This document shows, in pieces, positions 25,355-34,300 of a stretch of 64,000 bases of DNA. The DNA is from Noviherbaspirillum saxi (lineage in GTDB: Bacteria > Pseudomonadota > Gammaproteobacteria > Burkholderiales > Burkholderiaceae_D). Numbering within the stretch: position 1 is the first letter of the stretch; each line of letters starts with the position of its first letter. Under the pieces are notes generated by a model. That model was not told the origin of the DNA. It was given only the letters and a program-made list of their open reading frames with translations, and searched no databases. The DNA lies in NCBI RefSeq assembly GCF_003591035.1, contig NZ_QYUO01000003.1:1240001-1304000 (forward strand), in the 5' to 3' direction. Position numbers and translations under genes: made by a program.

Positions 25355-26968
25355 ATGAACTTTGCCAACATGAAGATCGGTACCCGCCTGGGTGCCGGGT
25401 TCGTCTTCACGCTGACTCTCCTGATCGGCGTCACGCTATTCGGCATCGACCGTATGGAGCAAATTCAACAACGCCTGCGGGAAGTGGTGAACATCAATAA
25501 TGCCGAGACAAGGCTCGCCAACGAAATGCGCGATTCGGTTGGCGAGCGGATGATTGCATTGCGCGATCTCACCTTGCTGACAGAAGCGGTCGAGATGCAA
25601 CCGGAAGTCGAACGCCTGAAGGCGGAAGCACACAAATATGCGCAGGCCAAAGCGCAATTGACGCGGATGGTTACCGCCGGCACACAGGCGAAGCGCGCGC
25701 AAAACGCCGTTCTGGTCCGTATAGGAGAAATCGAGGCCACCATCCTGCCATTGATGGATCAGGCGGCCGATTGGGGTATGAACGGGCGGACCGTCGAAAC
25801 CACGACCATTCTGACCCGTGAAATCCGCCCGCTGCAAAAGAAATGGAGCGAGGCGCTCAACGAACTGGTCATGCTGCAGGCGAAGCGCAATGAGCAGGCA
25901 GCCGCTGAAGCGGAGCAGGCATTTTCCAATGCACGCAGGCTGATGCTCGCCATCAGTGGCGCAGCGATCTTACTGGGAGCCCTGATCGCATGGCTGACCA
26001 CGCGCAGCATTACGCGACCGATCAGGAAAGCGGTGCGGATCGCGCGGACGGTGGCGGCCGGCGATCTGACCAGCCGCATCGAAGTACGTAGCGGTGATGA
26101 AACCGGCCAGTTATTGCATTCCTTGAAGCACATGAATGACAGCCTGGCAGGCATCGTCACCGAAGTGCGCGGCAGCGCCAACACCATCGCCGCCGCCTCA
26201 GGCGAGATTGCGCACGGCAACCTCGACCTGTCGTCGCGCACCGAGGCGCAGGCAGGCTCGCTGGAAGAAACCGCATCCGCGATGGAGGAACTGACCGTCG
26301 CGGTAAAGCGGAATGCCGACAATGCGCGTCTTGCCAGTGAACTCGCGACGTCCGCTTCCGACGTCGCGGTGAAGGGCGGCGCGGTGGTGTCGCAGGTGGT
26401 GAATACCATGGGCTCCATCAATACCTCCGCAAAAAAGATTGTCGACATCATCGGTGTCATTGACGCCATCGCGTTCCAGACCAACATCCTGGCGCTGAAC
26501 GCAGCAGTCGAGGCCGCACGTGCCGGCGAGCAAGGCCGAGGATTTGCCGTGGTCGCCTCTGAAGTGCGCACGCTGGCCCAACGTTCTGCCAGTGCCGCGA
26601 AGGAAATCAAGCACCTGATCACCGACGCGGTAGAAAAAGCCGACATCGGAGCCACGCTGGTCGATCAGGCCGGTGCCACCATGCAAGAGATTGTCGAAAG
26701 CGTCCGCCGGGTCACCAGCATCATCGGCGAGGTCACAGCCGCCAGTCACGAGCAGACCACCGGCACCGAACAGATCAATCAGGCGATCGGCCGGATGGAT
26801 CAGGCAACGCAGCAGAATGCGGCGCTGGTCGAGCAGGCTGCGGCGGCCTCGGATGCATTACAAACCCAGGCCGCCAAGCTGGCGCAGGCGGTAAGCGTAT
26901 TCAACCTGGATGCGGCTGGCGCGGACCGGTTGCTGCAATTGGCGCACGCCGGTTCTGACGAACCTTGA
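25355..26968 (+). CDS. Methyl-accepting chemotaxis protein
   Basis: 537-residue chemoreceptor. Membrane segment 1 is at about 13-30, a four-helix-type periplasmic region covers about 35-190 ([18 protein letters not shown] fits the Tar/Tsr 4HB family), and membrane segment 2 is at about 192-212. HAMP follows ([23 protein letters not shown]), then the signalling domain with the conserved hairpin [20 protein letters not shown]. Methylation-helix repeats lie on both sides. It follows the RibBA-like gene by 24 bases in the same direction. Its ligand is not predictable; proximity to steroid and tartrate genes makes either plausible. Confidence 0.9.
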   Translation: MNFANMKIGTRLGAGFVFTLTLLIGVTLFGIDRMEQIQQRLREVVNINNAETRLANEMRDSVGERMIALRDLTLLTEAVEMQPEVERLKAEAHKYAQAKAQLTRMVTAGTQAKRAQNAVLVRIGEIEATILPLMDQAADWGMNGRTVETTTILTREIRPLQKKWSEALNELVMLQAKRNEQAAAEAEQAFSNARRLMLAISGAAILLGALIAWLTTRSITRPIRKAVRIARTVAAGDLTSRIEVRSGDETGQLLHSLKHMNDSLAGIVTEVRGSANTIAAASGEIAHGNLDLSSRTEAQAGSLEETASAMEELTVAVKRNADNARLASELATSASDVAVKGGAVVSQVVNTMGSINTSAKKIVDIIGVIDAIAFQTNILALNAAVEAARAGEQGRGFAVVASEVRTLAQRSASAAKEIKHLITDAVEKADIGATLVDQAGATMQEIVESVRRVTSIIGEVTAASHEQTTGTEQINQAIGRMDQATQQNAALVEQAAAASDALQTQAAKLAQAVSVFNLDAAGADRLLQLAHAGSDEP

Positions 26969-27101
26969 ACACCATCTTGGTATTGCCGCTCTAGTCTTTT
27001 TGGACGATGCGAGACCGGCAGGCCGATGCAACTATGAAAACAAGACCGCTGCAATGTACGGCGGTTTCCGGCCCCTCAATGGCATGGATATGGAGACCAT
27101 C

Positions 27102-27377
27102 ATGAAAACTGACATGTTGCATCGCAACGATACCGCCTCATCCCCGGCAAGCGAGCATGCACCAACCACGCCGAAGCCTCCGCAACGCGACCTCATGATC
27201 GGGAAAGCACTCGCGATCATCAGTGTCTTTGTGCTGGGCGCAGTCGCCATTGAATTGTTCTACAACTCTGTTGTGGAGCGCATTGAAGTGGAGCGCAGCG
27301 TATCGTATCCGTCGCATTTCATGTCGTCTGCCTATGCCGCGGATTTCTGGAAAATATTCATCCTGCATGCCAGATGA
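27102..27377 (+). CDS. Small single-span membrane protein, hypothetical
   Basis: 91 residues from the ATG at 27102, which has GGAG six bases upstream; the open frame extends further 5' without a convincing start. One clear membrane segment (LAIISVFVLGAVAIELF, about 46-62) follows a Thr/Pro-rich N-terminus. No family recognised. It lies between the chemoreceptor and a convergent LysR gene. Confidence 0.4.
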   Translation: MKTDMLHRNDTASSPASEHAPTTPKPPQRDLMIGKALAIISVFVLGAVAIELFYNSVVERIEVERSVSYPSHFMSSAYAADFWKIFILHAR

Positions 27378-27394
27378 CCCTGGCCCCATTCCCA

Positions 27395-28339
27395 CTATCT
27401 GTTCCACGACCATTTGGCCACTTCCTCGCCCAGTGGCGTTGAAGCAGAAAAAGCTGCCGCAACAAAATCGACAAATGCGCGTACCCGCGCCGCTGTCTGT
27501 ACCTGGTAGGGAAACACCGCGTAAATGTCGGCTGGCGGCGTCTGCCAGTTTGGCAGAACCTGCCGCAACCGTCCGCTTTGGAGATACTTGGCAATGTCCC
27601 ATTCGGCGCGCATCAACAATCCATGACCTTCGAGTGCCCAGTTCACAGCAATCTCGCCATCATTGGTGCTCAGGGCGCCCCGTACCTTGACCGTCTCGGT
27701 GCGCTGACCCCACGTCAGGTGCCAGATTCCATAGCCTTCCTCACCTTGGCGAATGCCGATGCAATTGTGCTTCGACAGATCGTTGGGGACGCGCGGTGTG
27801 CCGTATTGGTCCAGGTAAGCAGGCGCGCCGCAAATGACGCGGCGGTTCGAAGCGATCCGCCGGGCGATTACGCGGGCGTCAGGCGGTTCACCGAACCGGA
27901 TGCACACATCATAGGCATCCTCGGTCAACATCGGCGGATTCACGGTTAGCTGAAGTTGAGTCTCAACCTCCGGATAACGCTTGCTGAAGTCGGACACCAA
28001 GGGAGCGATGTGACTTCGTCCAAAACCCAGGGTGGCATTGACACGAAGCAATCCCTTGGGTGCGGTTCCCGCGCTGGTGATCATTTGCTCCATGTCATCG
28101 ATTTCGGCCAGGATGCGTCGGGCGTTGGCAAGATACATCTCGCCTTCGGGCGTCAGGCCGACGCGCCGCGTCGTGCGGTGAAGCAGCCGAGCGCCGAGCC
28201 GTGCTTCCATCTGGCTCATTCGTTTGCTTACGGCTGCGGTAGTGACATTCAGCTCACGCGCAGCCGCAGAAAAGCTTCCTGCGCGCACTAAAACGCTGAA
28301 GAACGCCATCTCGGAGGGGGCAGTAACAGGCGTCGACAT
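27395..28339 (-). CDS. LysR-family regulator of the tartrate genes
   Basis: 314 residues. The N-terminal winged helix spans about residues 8-70 (FFSVLVRAGSFSAAARELNVTTAAVSKRMSQ broken by the recognition helix), followed by a periplasmic-binding-like effector domain. It is divergent from a tartrate dehydrogenase operon, as TtuA is in Agrobacterium vitis, and probably activates it in response to tartrate or a related hydroxyacid. A perfect palindrome sits 2 bases before its start codon, which suggests autoregulation. Confidence 0.85.
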   Translation of the reverse strand: MSTPVTAPSEMAFFSVLVRAGSFSAAARELNVTTAAVSKRMSQMEARLGARLLHRTTRRVGLTPEGEMYLANARRILAEIDDMEQMITSAGTAPKGLLRVNATLGFGRSHIAPLVSDFSKRYPEVETQLQLTVNPPMLTEDAYDVCIRFGEPPDARVIARRIASNRRVICGAPAYLDQYGTPRVPNDLSKHNCIGIRQGEEGYGIWHLTWGQRTETVKVRGALSTNDGEIAVNWALEGHGLLMRAEWDIAKYLQSGRLRQVLPNWQTPPADIYAVFPYQVQTAARVRAFVDFVAAAFSASTPLGEEVAKWSWNR

Positions 28340-28341
28340 TG

Positions 28342-28356
28342 TTAAATCAAATTTAA
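28342..28356. promoter_or_regulatory. Palindrome upstream of the LysR gene
   Basis: TTAAAT-CAA-ATTTAA is a perfect 15-base palindrome with the T-N-A form typical of LysR sites. It lies 2 bases from the LysR ATG and 81 bases before the tartrate dehydrogenase ATG. Confidence 0.5.
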
Positions 28357-28437
28357 TAATGGTTCAACTCTAACTCGATCCATGAGGATTCGCAATCCGT
28401 ATAGTGGGAGCCATTCCACCTCCTACACGAGAATCCT

Positions 28438-29529
28438 ATGAAGACTTACAAGATTGCATGCATCCCCGGCGACGGCATTGGCAAGGAAGTAATCCCGGCT
28501 GGCCAAGCCGTCCTGGAAGCGCTGGCCACCAGCCAAAACGCGTTCCGTTTCGACTTCACCTCCTACGGCTGGGGCGGAGACTGGTTCCGTCAGCATGGCG
28601 AGATGATGCCGCAGAACGGACTCGACGCCTTGCGCGACAAAGATGCCATTCTCTTCGGTTCCGCGGGTGACCCGGATATCCCCGATCACATTACGCTCTG
28701 GGGTCTGCGGCTGAAGATCTGCCAGGGATTTGACCAATACGCCAACGTCCGCCCGACCCGCATCCTGCCTGGTATCGATGCACCGTTAAAACGCTGCAAA
28801 CCGGAAGACTTGAACTGGGTGATCGTGCGCGAAAACTCCGAGGGAGAGTATGCCGGCGTCGGCGGACGCGCCCATCAGGGCCATCCGATTGAAGTAGCCA
28901 CCGATCTCTCGGTCATGACGCGCGCAGGTGTAGAACGCATCATGCGTTACGCGTTCAAGCTTGCCCAATCGCGTCCCCGCAAACTGCTGACGGTCGTCAC
29001 CAAGTCAAATGCGCAGCGTCATGCCATGGTCATGTGGGACGAGATCGCGGTACAGGTTTCCAAAGAGTTCCCGGATGTGAAGTGGGACAAGGAGCTCGTG
29101 GATGCAGCGACTGCACGGATGGTCAATCGCCCGGCGACGCTCGATACGCTGGTCGCCACCAATCTTCATGCGGACATCCTCAGCGACCTGGCAGCCGCGC
29201 TGGCCGGGAGTCTTGGCATTGCCCCTACCGGAAACATCGACCCGGAGCGCCGCTATCCCAGCATGTTCGAGCCTATTCACGGTTCCGCATTCGATATCAT
29301 GGGCAAGGGTCTTGCCAACCCTGTCGGCACGTTCTGGAGCTGTGTCATGCTGCTGGAACATCTGGGAGAAGCACACGCGGCACGCACGCTGATGGACGCT
29401 GTAGAGCAAGTCACTGCCGATCCGACGCTTCATACCGGAGACCTTGGCGGAAAGGCGACGACGGCGCAAGTCACCGAGGCCGTATGCAATCGCATCCGGG
29501 CCGGCTCGGCAGGCATCAAGGCGGCGTGA
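28438..29529 (+). CDS. ttuC: Tartrate dehydrogenase / D-malate dehydrogenase (TtuC-like)
   Basis: 363-residue beta-decarboxylating dehydrogenase related to isopropylmalate and isocitrate dehydrogenases. Seen are IPGDGIGKEV at the N-terminus, VRENSEGEYAGVGG near 128, the metal and substrate residues in TNLHADILSDLAAALAG, and FEPIHGSAFDIMGKG. These enzymes convert tartrate to oxaloglycolate or glycerate, and D-malate to pyruvate, with NAD and Mn or Mg. It begins a plus-strand operon with a binding protein, glycerate kinase and pyruvate kinase, which together channel tartrate to pyruvate. Confidence 0.88.
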   Translation: MKTYKIACIPGDGIGKEVIPAGQAVLEALATSQNAFRFDFTSYGWGGDWFRQHGEMMPQNGLDALRDKDAILFGSAGDPDIPDHITLWGLRLKICQGFDQYANVRPTRILPGIDAPLKRCKPEDLNWVIVRENSEGEYAGVGGRAHQGHPIEVATDLSVMTRAGVERIMRYAFKLAQSRPRKLLTVVTKSNAQRHAMVMWDEIAVQVSKEFPDVKWDKELVDAATARMVNRPATLDTLVATNLHADILSDLAAALAGSLGIAPTGNIDPERRYPSMFEPIHGSAFDIMGKGLANPVGTFWSCVMLLEHLGEAHAARTLMDAVEQVTADPTLHTGDLGGKATTAQVTEAVCNRIRAGSAGIKAA

Positions 29530-29576
29530 AAGCAATACTGTCCCAGCACGCCTAACGACATCAACAGGAGACAAGC

Positions 29577-30560
29577 ATGCATAAGTACATCCCCCGATTC
29601 ACATCCATTCTTCAAGCGACTGTTTTGACGGCTAGTGTGGCCAGCGGCACTGCCATCGCCCAAACCTGGCCGGCCAAGCCCATCAATCTGATCGTGCCGT
29701 TTGCAACCGGTGGCACCACCGACGTGCTGGCACGCGCCGTAGGTCAGGAATTGTCCAAGAGCCTTGGACAGCCGGTGATTGTGGAAAACAAAGGCGGGGC
29801 AGGCGCTACCCTGGGTGCGGACTATGTGGCCAAGGCCAAGCCGGATGGCCACACCTTGCTGGTGGGGGCGGTCCATCACACGATTGCGACCAGTGTCTAT
29901 AAGAAGCTCTCGTATGATTTCCAGAAAGACTTTGCTCCCGTGACCACCTTGGCCCTGGTCCCGAATGTGCTCGTGGTCAATCCGAACATGCCGGCCAAGA
30001 ACGTGACGGAACTGCTGTCACTGGCCAAAGCTTCTCCTGGAAAATTCACGTATGGATCGAATGGCAATGGAACCGGTCAGCATCTGATTGGTGCACAGTT
30101 CGAGCGCATGGGTGGCGTGCAAATGCTGCATGTGCCGTACAAAGGAAGCGGGCCTTTGACCATCGATCTGCTGGGCGGTCAGGTCGACATGTCCTTCGAT
30201 ACCATTCCACCGGTACTGTCCCACATCAAGGCGGGCAAGCTGCGTCCGCTGGCAGTGACCACGCTCAAGCGCTCGCCTGCACTGCCCGATGTGCCGACCC
30301 TGGATGAAGCGGGCCTCAAGGGATTCGACCTTGGCACCTGGTTTGGAGTGCTGGCCCCGGCGGCAACGCCTAAAGAAATCGTCACGCGCCTGAACACCGA
30401 AATCGTGAAGATCGTCAAATCGCCGGAGTTCAAGAAGAAATTGGAAGAAATGGGTGCAGAGCCCATCGGGAACACACAGGCGGAAATGGCAGCCCAGATC
30501 AAGAACGACACGGAGCGATTTGCAAAACTGGTAAGAGACGCCAAGGTAACTATCGAGTAG
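29577..30560 (+). CDS. Bug/TctC-family tricarboxylate-type periplasmic binding protein
   Basis: 327 residues with a signal peptide of about 28 residues (cleavage near GTAIAQ). The mature part starts WPAKPINLIVPFATGGTTD and has VENKGGAGATLGADYVAKAKPDG, the Bug-family hallmark. Bug proteins bind small carboxylates for the TctAB transporter, but many are orphans in Burkholderiales. No tctA or tctB gene is nearby, so it must work with a transporter encoded elsewhere or act as a sensor. The tartrate operon suggests tartrate, malate or glycerate as ligand. Confidence 0.88.
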   Translation: MHKYIPRFTSILQATVLTASVASGTAIAQTWPAKPINLIVPFATGGTTDVLARAVGQELSKSLGQPVIVENKGGAGATLGADYVAKAKPDGHTLLVGAVHHTIATSVYKKLSYDFQKDFAPVTTLALVPNVLVVNPNMPAKNVTELLSLAKASPGKFTYGSNGNGTGQHLIGAQFERMGGVQMLHVPYKGSGPLTIDLLGGQVDMSFDTIPPVLSHIKAGKLRPLAVTTLKRSPALPDVPTLDEAGLKGFDLGTWFGVLAPAATPKEIVTRLNTEIVKIVKSPEFKKKLEEMGAEPIGNTQAEMAAQIKNDTERFAKLVRDAKVTIE

Positions 30561-30591
30561 GCGTCGATCATTTCACAAAGAAAAGTATGCA

Positions 30592-31887
30592 ATGAAGCAG
30601 ATTTCGTCAACGGAAGCCAGGGCCCTGCTGCGATCCATGTTTGACGCGGCAATCGCTGCGGCACAGCCTGCCCGCTGTCTGCCGCAGCACCTGCCGCCGA
30701 AACCGAGCGGACGGGTCATCGTCATCGGTGCAGGTAAAGCATCGGCGGAAATGGCCAGAGTCGTGGAACAGCACTGGGATGGCGAACTTTCCGGCCTGGT
30801 AGTCACCCGCTATGGATACGGCGTGCCATGCAGTCGAGTTGACATTGTCGAAGCCGCACACCCGGTTCCCGATGAGGCCGGATATCACGCCGCCAAGCGC
30901 ATGTTGAATATGGTGCAAGGCCTTGGCCCGGATGATCTGGTGCTATGTCTGATTTCGGGTGGCGGCTCGGCGCTGCTGTCGCTTCCGCTGCCCGGCATAA
31001 CGTTCGAGGACAAGCAAGCAGTCAACAAAGCTCTGCTGGCAAGCGGCGCGAGCATCGCGGAAATGAATTGCGTACGGCGCCATCTCTCCGCAATCAAGGG
31101 CGGACGCCTGGCTGCAGCATGCCACCCCGCGAAAGTCGTCACCCTGTTAATTTCCGATGTGCCTGGAGACGATCCCATCAACATTGCGTCGGGTCCGACG
31201 GTCGCCGATCCGACGACCTGTGCTGAGGCGCTTGCCATCATTAACCGCTATGGCATCCAGGTGCCGGAACGGGTATTGGCGGTTTTACGCAGCGGAGAGG
31301 GAGAAACCGTCAAGCCCGGAGATGTGCGATCGTCCGGCATGCAGACACACATGGCCACCAATCCGCAAATTGCGCTGCGGGCTGCTGCGGCCGTGGCGCG
31401 GGATGCCGGGATCCCGGTGCATATCCTGGGAGACAGCATCGAAGGAGAGGCGCGAGACGTGGCCAAAGTCATGGCTGGCATTGCACATCAGCTTGTCCGT
31501 CATGGACAGCCATTTCCCGCGCCTTGCATTTTGCTTTCGGGCGGCGAGACCACGGTCACTGTGCGCGGCGCCGGACGCGGCGGACGCAACGTCGAATTCC
31601 TGCTGTCCCTGGCGATCGCCCTCAATAGCCAACCGGGCGTATATGCGATTGCCGGCGACACCGACGGTGTTGACGGTCAAGAGGACATTGCAGGGGCGCT
31701 CTTGAGCCCTGACACGCTCACTCGCGCCTGGCAAATAGGCATCCATCCCTCTGACAGCCTTGCGCGAAACGATGGGCACGGATTTTTTGAAGCGCTTGGC
31801 GATTCGGTGGTTACCGGGCCAACCCTCACGAACGTGAATGACTTCCGGGCGATTCTTATTACGGCCGATGAAGCAAACAAGGACTGA
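30592..31887 (+). CDS. ttuD: Glycerate 2-kinase, MOFRL family (TtuD-like)
   Basis: 431-residue protein of the DUF4147/MOFRL family, older annotated as hydroxypyruvate reductase. Typical features are VIVIGAGKASAEMARVVE near the start, LISGGGSALLSLPLPGI, HLSAIKGGRLA, and the C-terminal MOFRL part with ILLSGGETTVTV and IAGDTDGVDG. It phosphorylates glycerate made from tartrate to 2-phosphoglycerate. It sits directly before pyruvate kinase as in the Agrobacterium ttu operon. Confidence 0.88.
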   Translation: MKQISSTEARALLRSMFDAAIAAAQPARCLPQHLPPKPSGRVIVIGAGKASAEMARVVEQHWDGELSGLVVTRYGYGVPCSRVDIVEAAHPVPDEAGYHAAKRMLNMVQGLGPDDLVLCLISGGGSALLSLPLPGITFEDKQAVNKALLASGASIAEMNCVRRHLSAIKGGRLAAACHPAKVVTLLISDVPGDDPINIASGPTVADPTTCAEALAIINRYGIQVPERVLAVLRSGEGETVKPGDVRSSGMQTHMATNPQIALRAAAAVARDAGIPVHILGDSIEGEARDVAKVMAGIAHQLVRHGQPFPAPCILLSGGETTVTVRGAGRGGRNVEFLLSLAIALNSQPGVYAIAGDTDGVDGQEDIAGALLSPDTLTRAWQIGIHPSDSLARNDGHGFFEALGDSVVTGPTLTNVNDFRAILITADEANKD

Positions 31888-31888
31888 A

Positions 31889-33307
31889 ATGCATCGAGAC
31901 CGTAACGCAAAAATTGTCGCCACTGTCGGCCCTGCAAGCTCGGACCGGAAAACAATCGAGCAATTGTTTCGCGCTGGAGCAGATGTCTTTAGATTGAATT
32001 TTAGTCACGGCACGCATGAAGACCACAAGAATCGCCTGGAGATTATTCGCTCGGTTGAGCGAGATCTCGGTCGACCAATTGGTGTACTGCTCGACCTGCA
32101 AGGTCCCAAGCTGCGTATCGGCCAATTCACCGACGGGCCAGTCTTGCTTGAGCCCGGCGACAGCTTCCGTCTTGACCTTGAACGAAATGTCAAAGGTGAC
32201 CGACAGAGGGTTTCCCTACCCCATCCCGAAATATTTGCTGCCCTCGAAACCGGTGCCAACCTGCTGCTTGATGATGGCCGTATCCGGCTTGAAGTGGAAC
32301 ACTTCGGTCCCGATTTTGCTGAAACCAGAGTAATCAACGGGGGAATCTTATCGGATCGCAAGGGTGTGAATGTACCGGGCGTCGTGCTGCCGATGTCGGC
32401 AATGACCGAGAAGGATCGCAAGGACCTTGAATACGGTTTGACCCTGGGGGTCGACTGGATCGCTTTGTCGTTCGTGCAACGTCCGGAAGACATTCAAGAG
32501 GTGAAAGACATCGTACAAGGTAGGGCCGGTATCATTGCCAAGCTCGAAAAGCCGGCTTCAATCACGAAGCTGGAAGATATTATCGACGTGTCTGATGCCG
32601 TCATGGTGGCCCGGGGCGACCTTGGGGTGGAACTGCTTGCGGAGCAAGTGCCTGCAATCCAGAAACGCATCGTGCGGCTATGCCGGCGTTTCGGGAAACC
32701 TGTCATCGTTGCTACACAAATGCTCGAATCCATGGTGGCCGCGCCAGTCCCTACCCGCGCCGAGGCATCCGACGTCGCCACTGCCATTTACGACGGTGCC
32801 GATGCTGTCATGCTGTCCGCTGAATCCGCATCGGGAAAATATCCGGTGGAGGCGGTCAGCATCATGAACCGCATCATCGCGCAGACCGAAGCCGATCCCT
32901 ACTATCGCGAAACCATCAGGGCATCTTATAGCCCGGCTCGCAGCGAGATCGCCGATGCGATCGGCCTGGCGATGCGGAACGTCGTGGACCTGCTCGATGT
33001 AGCTGTGACCGTTGCCTATACCAGTTCCGGTTATTCGGCCTTGCGCGTTGCACGCGAGCGGCCGGAAGCGCGCATTATCGGCATGACGCCCAAGCTGTCC
33101 ACCGCGCGTAGCCTTGCGCTGGTCTGGGGAGTTCATCCCGTGCTTACTCACAATGTTGAAGGTGTGTCGGAGATGACTGAATTTGCCTGCAAGACAGCAC
33201 TGAATGAGGGCTTGGCCAAGGCAGGTCAGACCATTGTGATCGCCGCCGGAATGCCTTTTGGCTCGGCAGGAACAACCAATCTCTTGCGTATAGCAACACT
33301 GGAGTGA
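31889..33307 (+). CDS. ttuE: Pyruvate kinase (TtuE-like)
   Basis: 472 residues from the ATG at 31889, chosen because AAGGA lies six bases upstream and the protein then begins RNAKIVATVGPAS, the usual pyruvate kinase start. Core motifs are FRLNFSHG, LDLQGPKLRIG, the catalytic-site VMVARGDLGVEL, KPVIVATQMLESM and DGADAVMLSAE. It makes pyruvate and ATP from phosphoenolpyruvate, completing tartrate-glycerate-pyruvate conversion together with enolase from elsewhere. It is an additional, operon-dedicated isozyme. Confidence 0.88.
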   Translation: MHRDRNAKIVATVGPASSDRKTIEQLFRAGADVFRLNFSHGTHEDHKNRLEIIRSVERDLGRPIGVLLDLQGPKLRIGQFTDGPVLLEPGDSFRLDLERNVKGDRQRVSLPHPEIFAALETGANLLLDDGRIRLEVEHFGPDFAETRVINGGILSDRKGVNVPGVVLPMSAMTEKDRKDLEYGLTLGVDWIALSFVQRPEDIQEVKDIVQGRAGIIAKLEKPASITKLEDIIDVSDAVMVARGDLGVELLAEQVPAIQKRIVRLCRRFGKPVIVATQMLESMVAAPVPTRAEASDVATAIYDGADAVMLSAESASGKYPVEAVSIMNRIIAQTEADPYYRETIRASYSPARSEIADAIGLAMRNVVDLLDVAVTVAYTSSGYSALRVARERPEARIIGMTPKLSTARSLALVWGVHPVLTHNVEGVSEMTEFACKTALNEGLAKAGQTIVIAAGMPFGSAGTTNLLRIATLE

Positions 33308-33331
33308 AACGATCTGACCTGGAACCGACAC

Positions 33332-33362
33332 TGAGGGTCTTTGCTGATATCGAAGACCCTCA
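33332..33362. terminator. Hairpin between convergent operons
   Basis: TGAGGGTCTT (33332-33341) pairs perfectly with AAGACCCTCA (33353-33362), with an 11-base loop. It lies in the 78-base gap between pyruvate kinase and the oppositely directed steroid operon. There is no T tract, so it may be a bidirectional hairpin or Rho-assisted terminator. Confidence 0.6.
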
Positions 33363-33385
33363 CGGCAGAGTTCACGTGTCCATGC

Positions 33386-34252
33386 TTATTCAACAATCGC
33401 CGGATGCGCCTGTGTCGGTCCACCCAGCAGCGGACGATGCGACGGCGGCTGTTTGCCGTTGATGTCGACGATGCCGTACTCCTCAGCGACTTCGGCACCG
33501 ACCAGTACCAGACCGGATTTTTCCATCAGGCGCGGATCTTGGTACAGGGCATCGATCACCATGCCGGTGAACTGAGGTGTTTCTGCCAGCGGCGCGAAGT
33601 CGCCATACTTTCCGGGCTCGCGTTCCCAGACCCGCATGGTGCGCTCGGTCTGCAACGGTCCCATCCAGATCGATACGGCGGCGACGTCATACGGCCGCAG
33701 GTCCACCGCCATGTCTTTGGCAAACTTGTCGACGCCGGCTTTTTGTGCACCGTACGCAGGGCCATGCATGTAGCAGCTGGCGCCGAACGACGAGGTGAAG
33801 GCGATCAGTCCCTTGCGCCGGTTAATCATCAGCGGCGCTGCATAATGACTTGCCACATAGGCCGAGCGCAGGCCGACGTCGAGAATATCGACCAGCTCCA
33901 TTGGCTTTTCCCAGAAGCCGCCCGGTTCGATCAAGCGGTCGTGCAGGAAAGCGGCATTGTTGACCAGGATATCGAGCCGGCCCTGTTCCTGCCGCACCCG
34001 GTCGAACAGCGCGCGCACATCGCTATCGACTGCATGGTCGCATGCCACCGCAATTCCTTTGCCGCCGAGAGCATCGATCTCTTTCGCGGTCGCGTATATG
34101 GTTCCCGGCAAGTCGGCGTCTCCCTCGCGCAGCGTTCTGCCGGTGACATAGACGGTGGCGCCTTTGGCCGCCAGCGCCAGGGCGATTCCCTTCCCTGCGC
34201 CGCGCGATGCGCCGGTTACCACTGCAACGACAGACTGCTCTTGGTTCGTCAT
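33386..34252 (-). CDS. SDR-family oxidoreductase (DHRS1-like), last gene of the steroid operon
   Basis: 288 residues from the ATG at 34252, preceded by AGGAGACCAGCACC; an in-frame ATG 33 bases upstream lacks this. Motifs are TGASRGAGKG, NNAA, FTSSFGA and the YGAQK catalytic pair. The long DILDVGLRSAYVASHYAAPLMI segment and the extended C-terminus resemble DHRS1-like SDRs. It follows kstD by 48 bases. It is likely a hydroxysteroid or hydroxyacyl-CoA dehydrogenase of the pathway; the substrate is unknown. Confidence 0.78.
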   Translation of the reverse strand: MTNQEQSVVAVVTGASRGAGKGIALALAAKGATVYVTGRTLREGDADLPGTIYATAKEIDALGGKGIAVACDHAVDSDVRALFDRVRQEQGRLDILVNNAAFLHDRLIEPGGFWEKPMELVDILDVGLRSAYVASHYAAPLMINRRKGLIAFTSSFGASCYMHGPAYGAQKAGVDKFAKDMAVDLRPYDVAAVSIWMGPLQTERTMRVWEREPGKYGDFAPLAETPQFTGMVIDALYQDPRLMEKSGLVLVGAEVAEEYGIVDINGKQPPSHRPLLGGPTQAHPAIVE

Positions 34253-34300
34253 GGTGCTGGTCTCCTGATGAGTGTGCGTTGTCATGAAAGCGATGCCTGG

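Noticed and set aside
25759..26655. 298-codon minus-strand frame opposite the chemoreceptor
   Set aside because: Ser/Ala/Thr-rich antisense artefact of the coiled-coil region.
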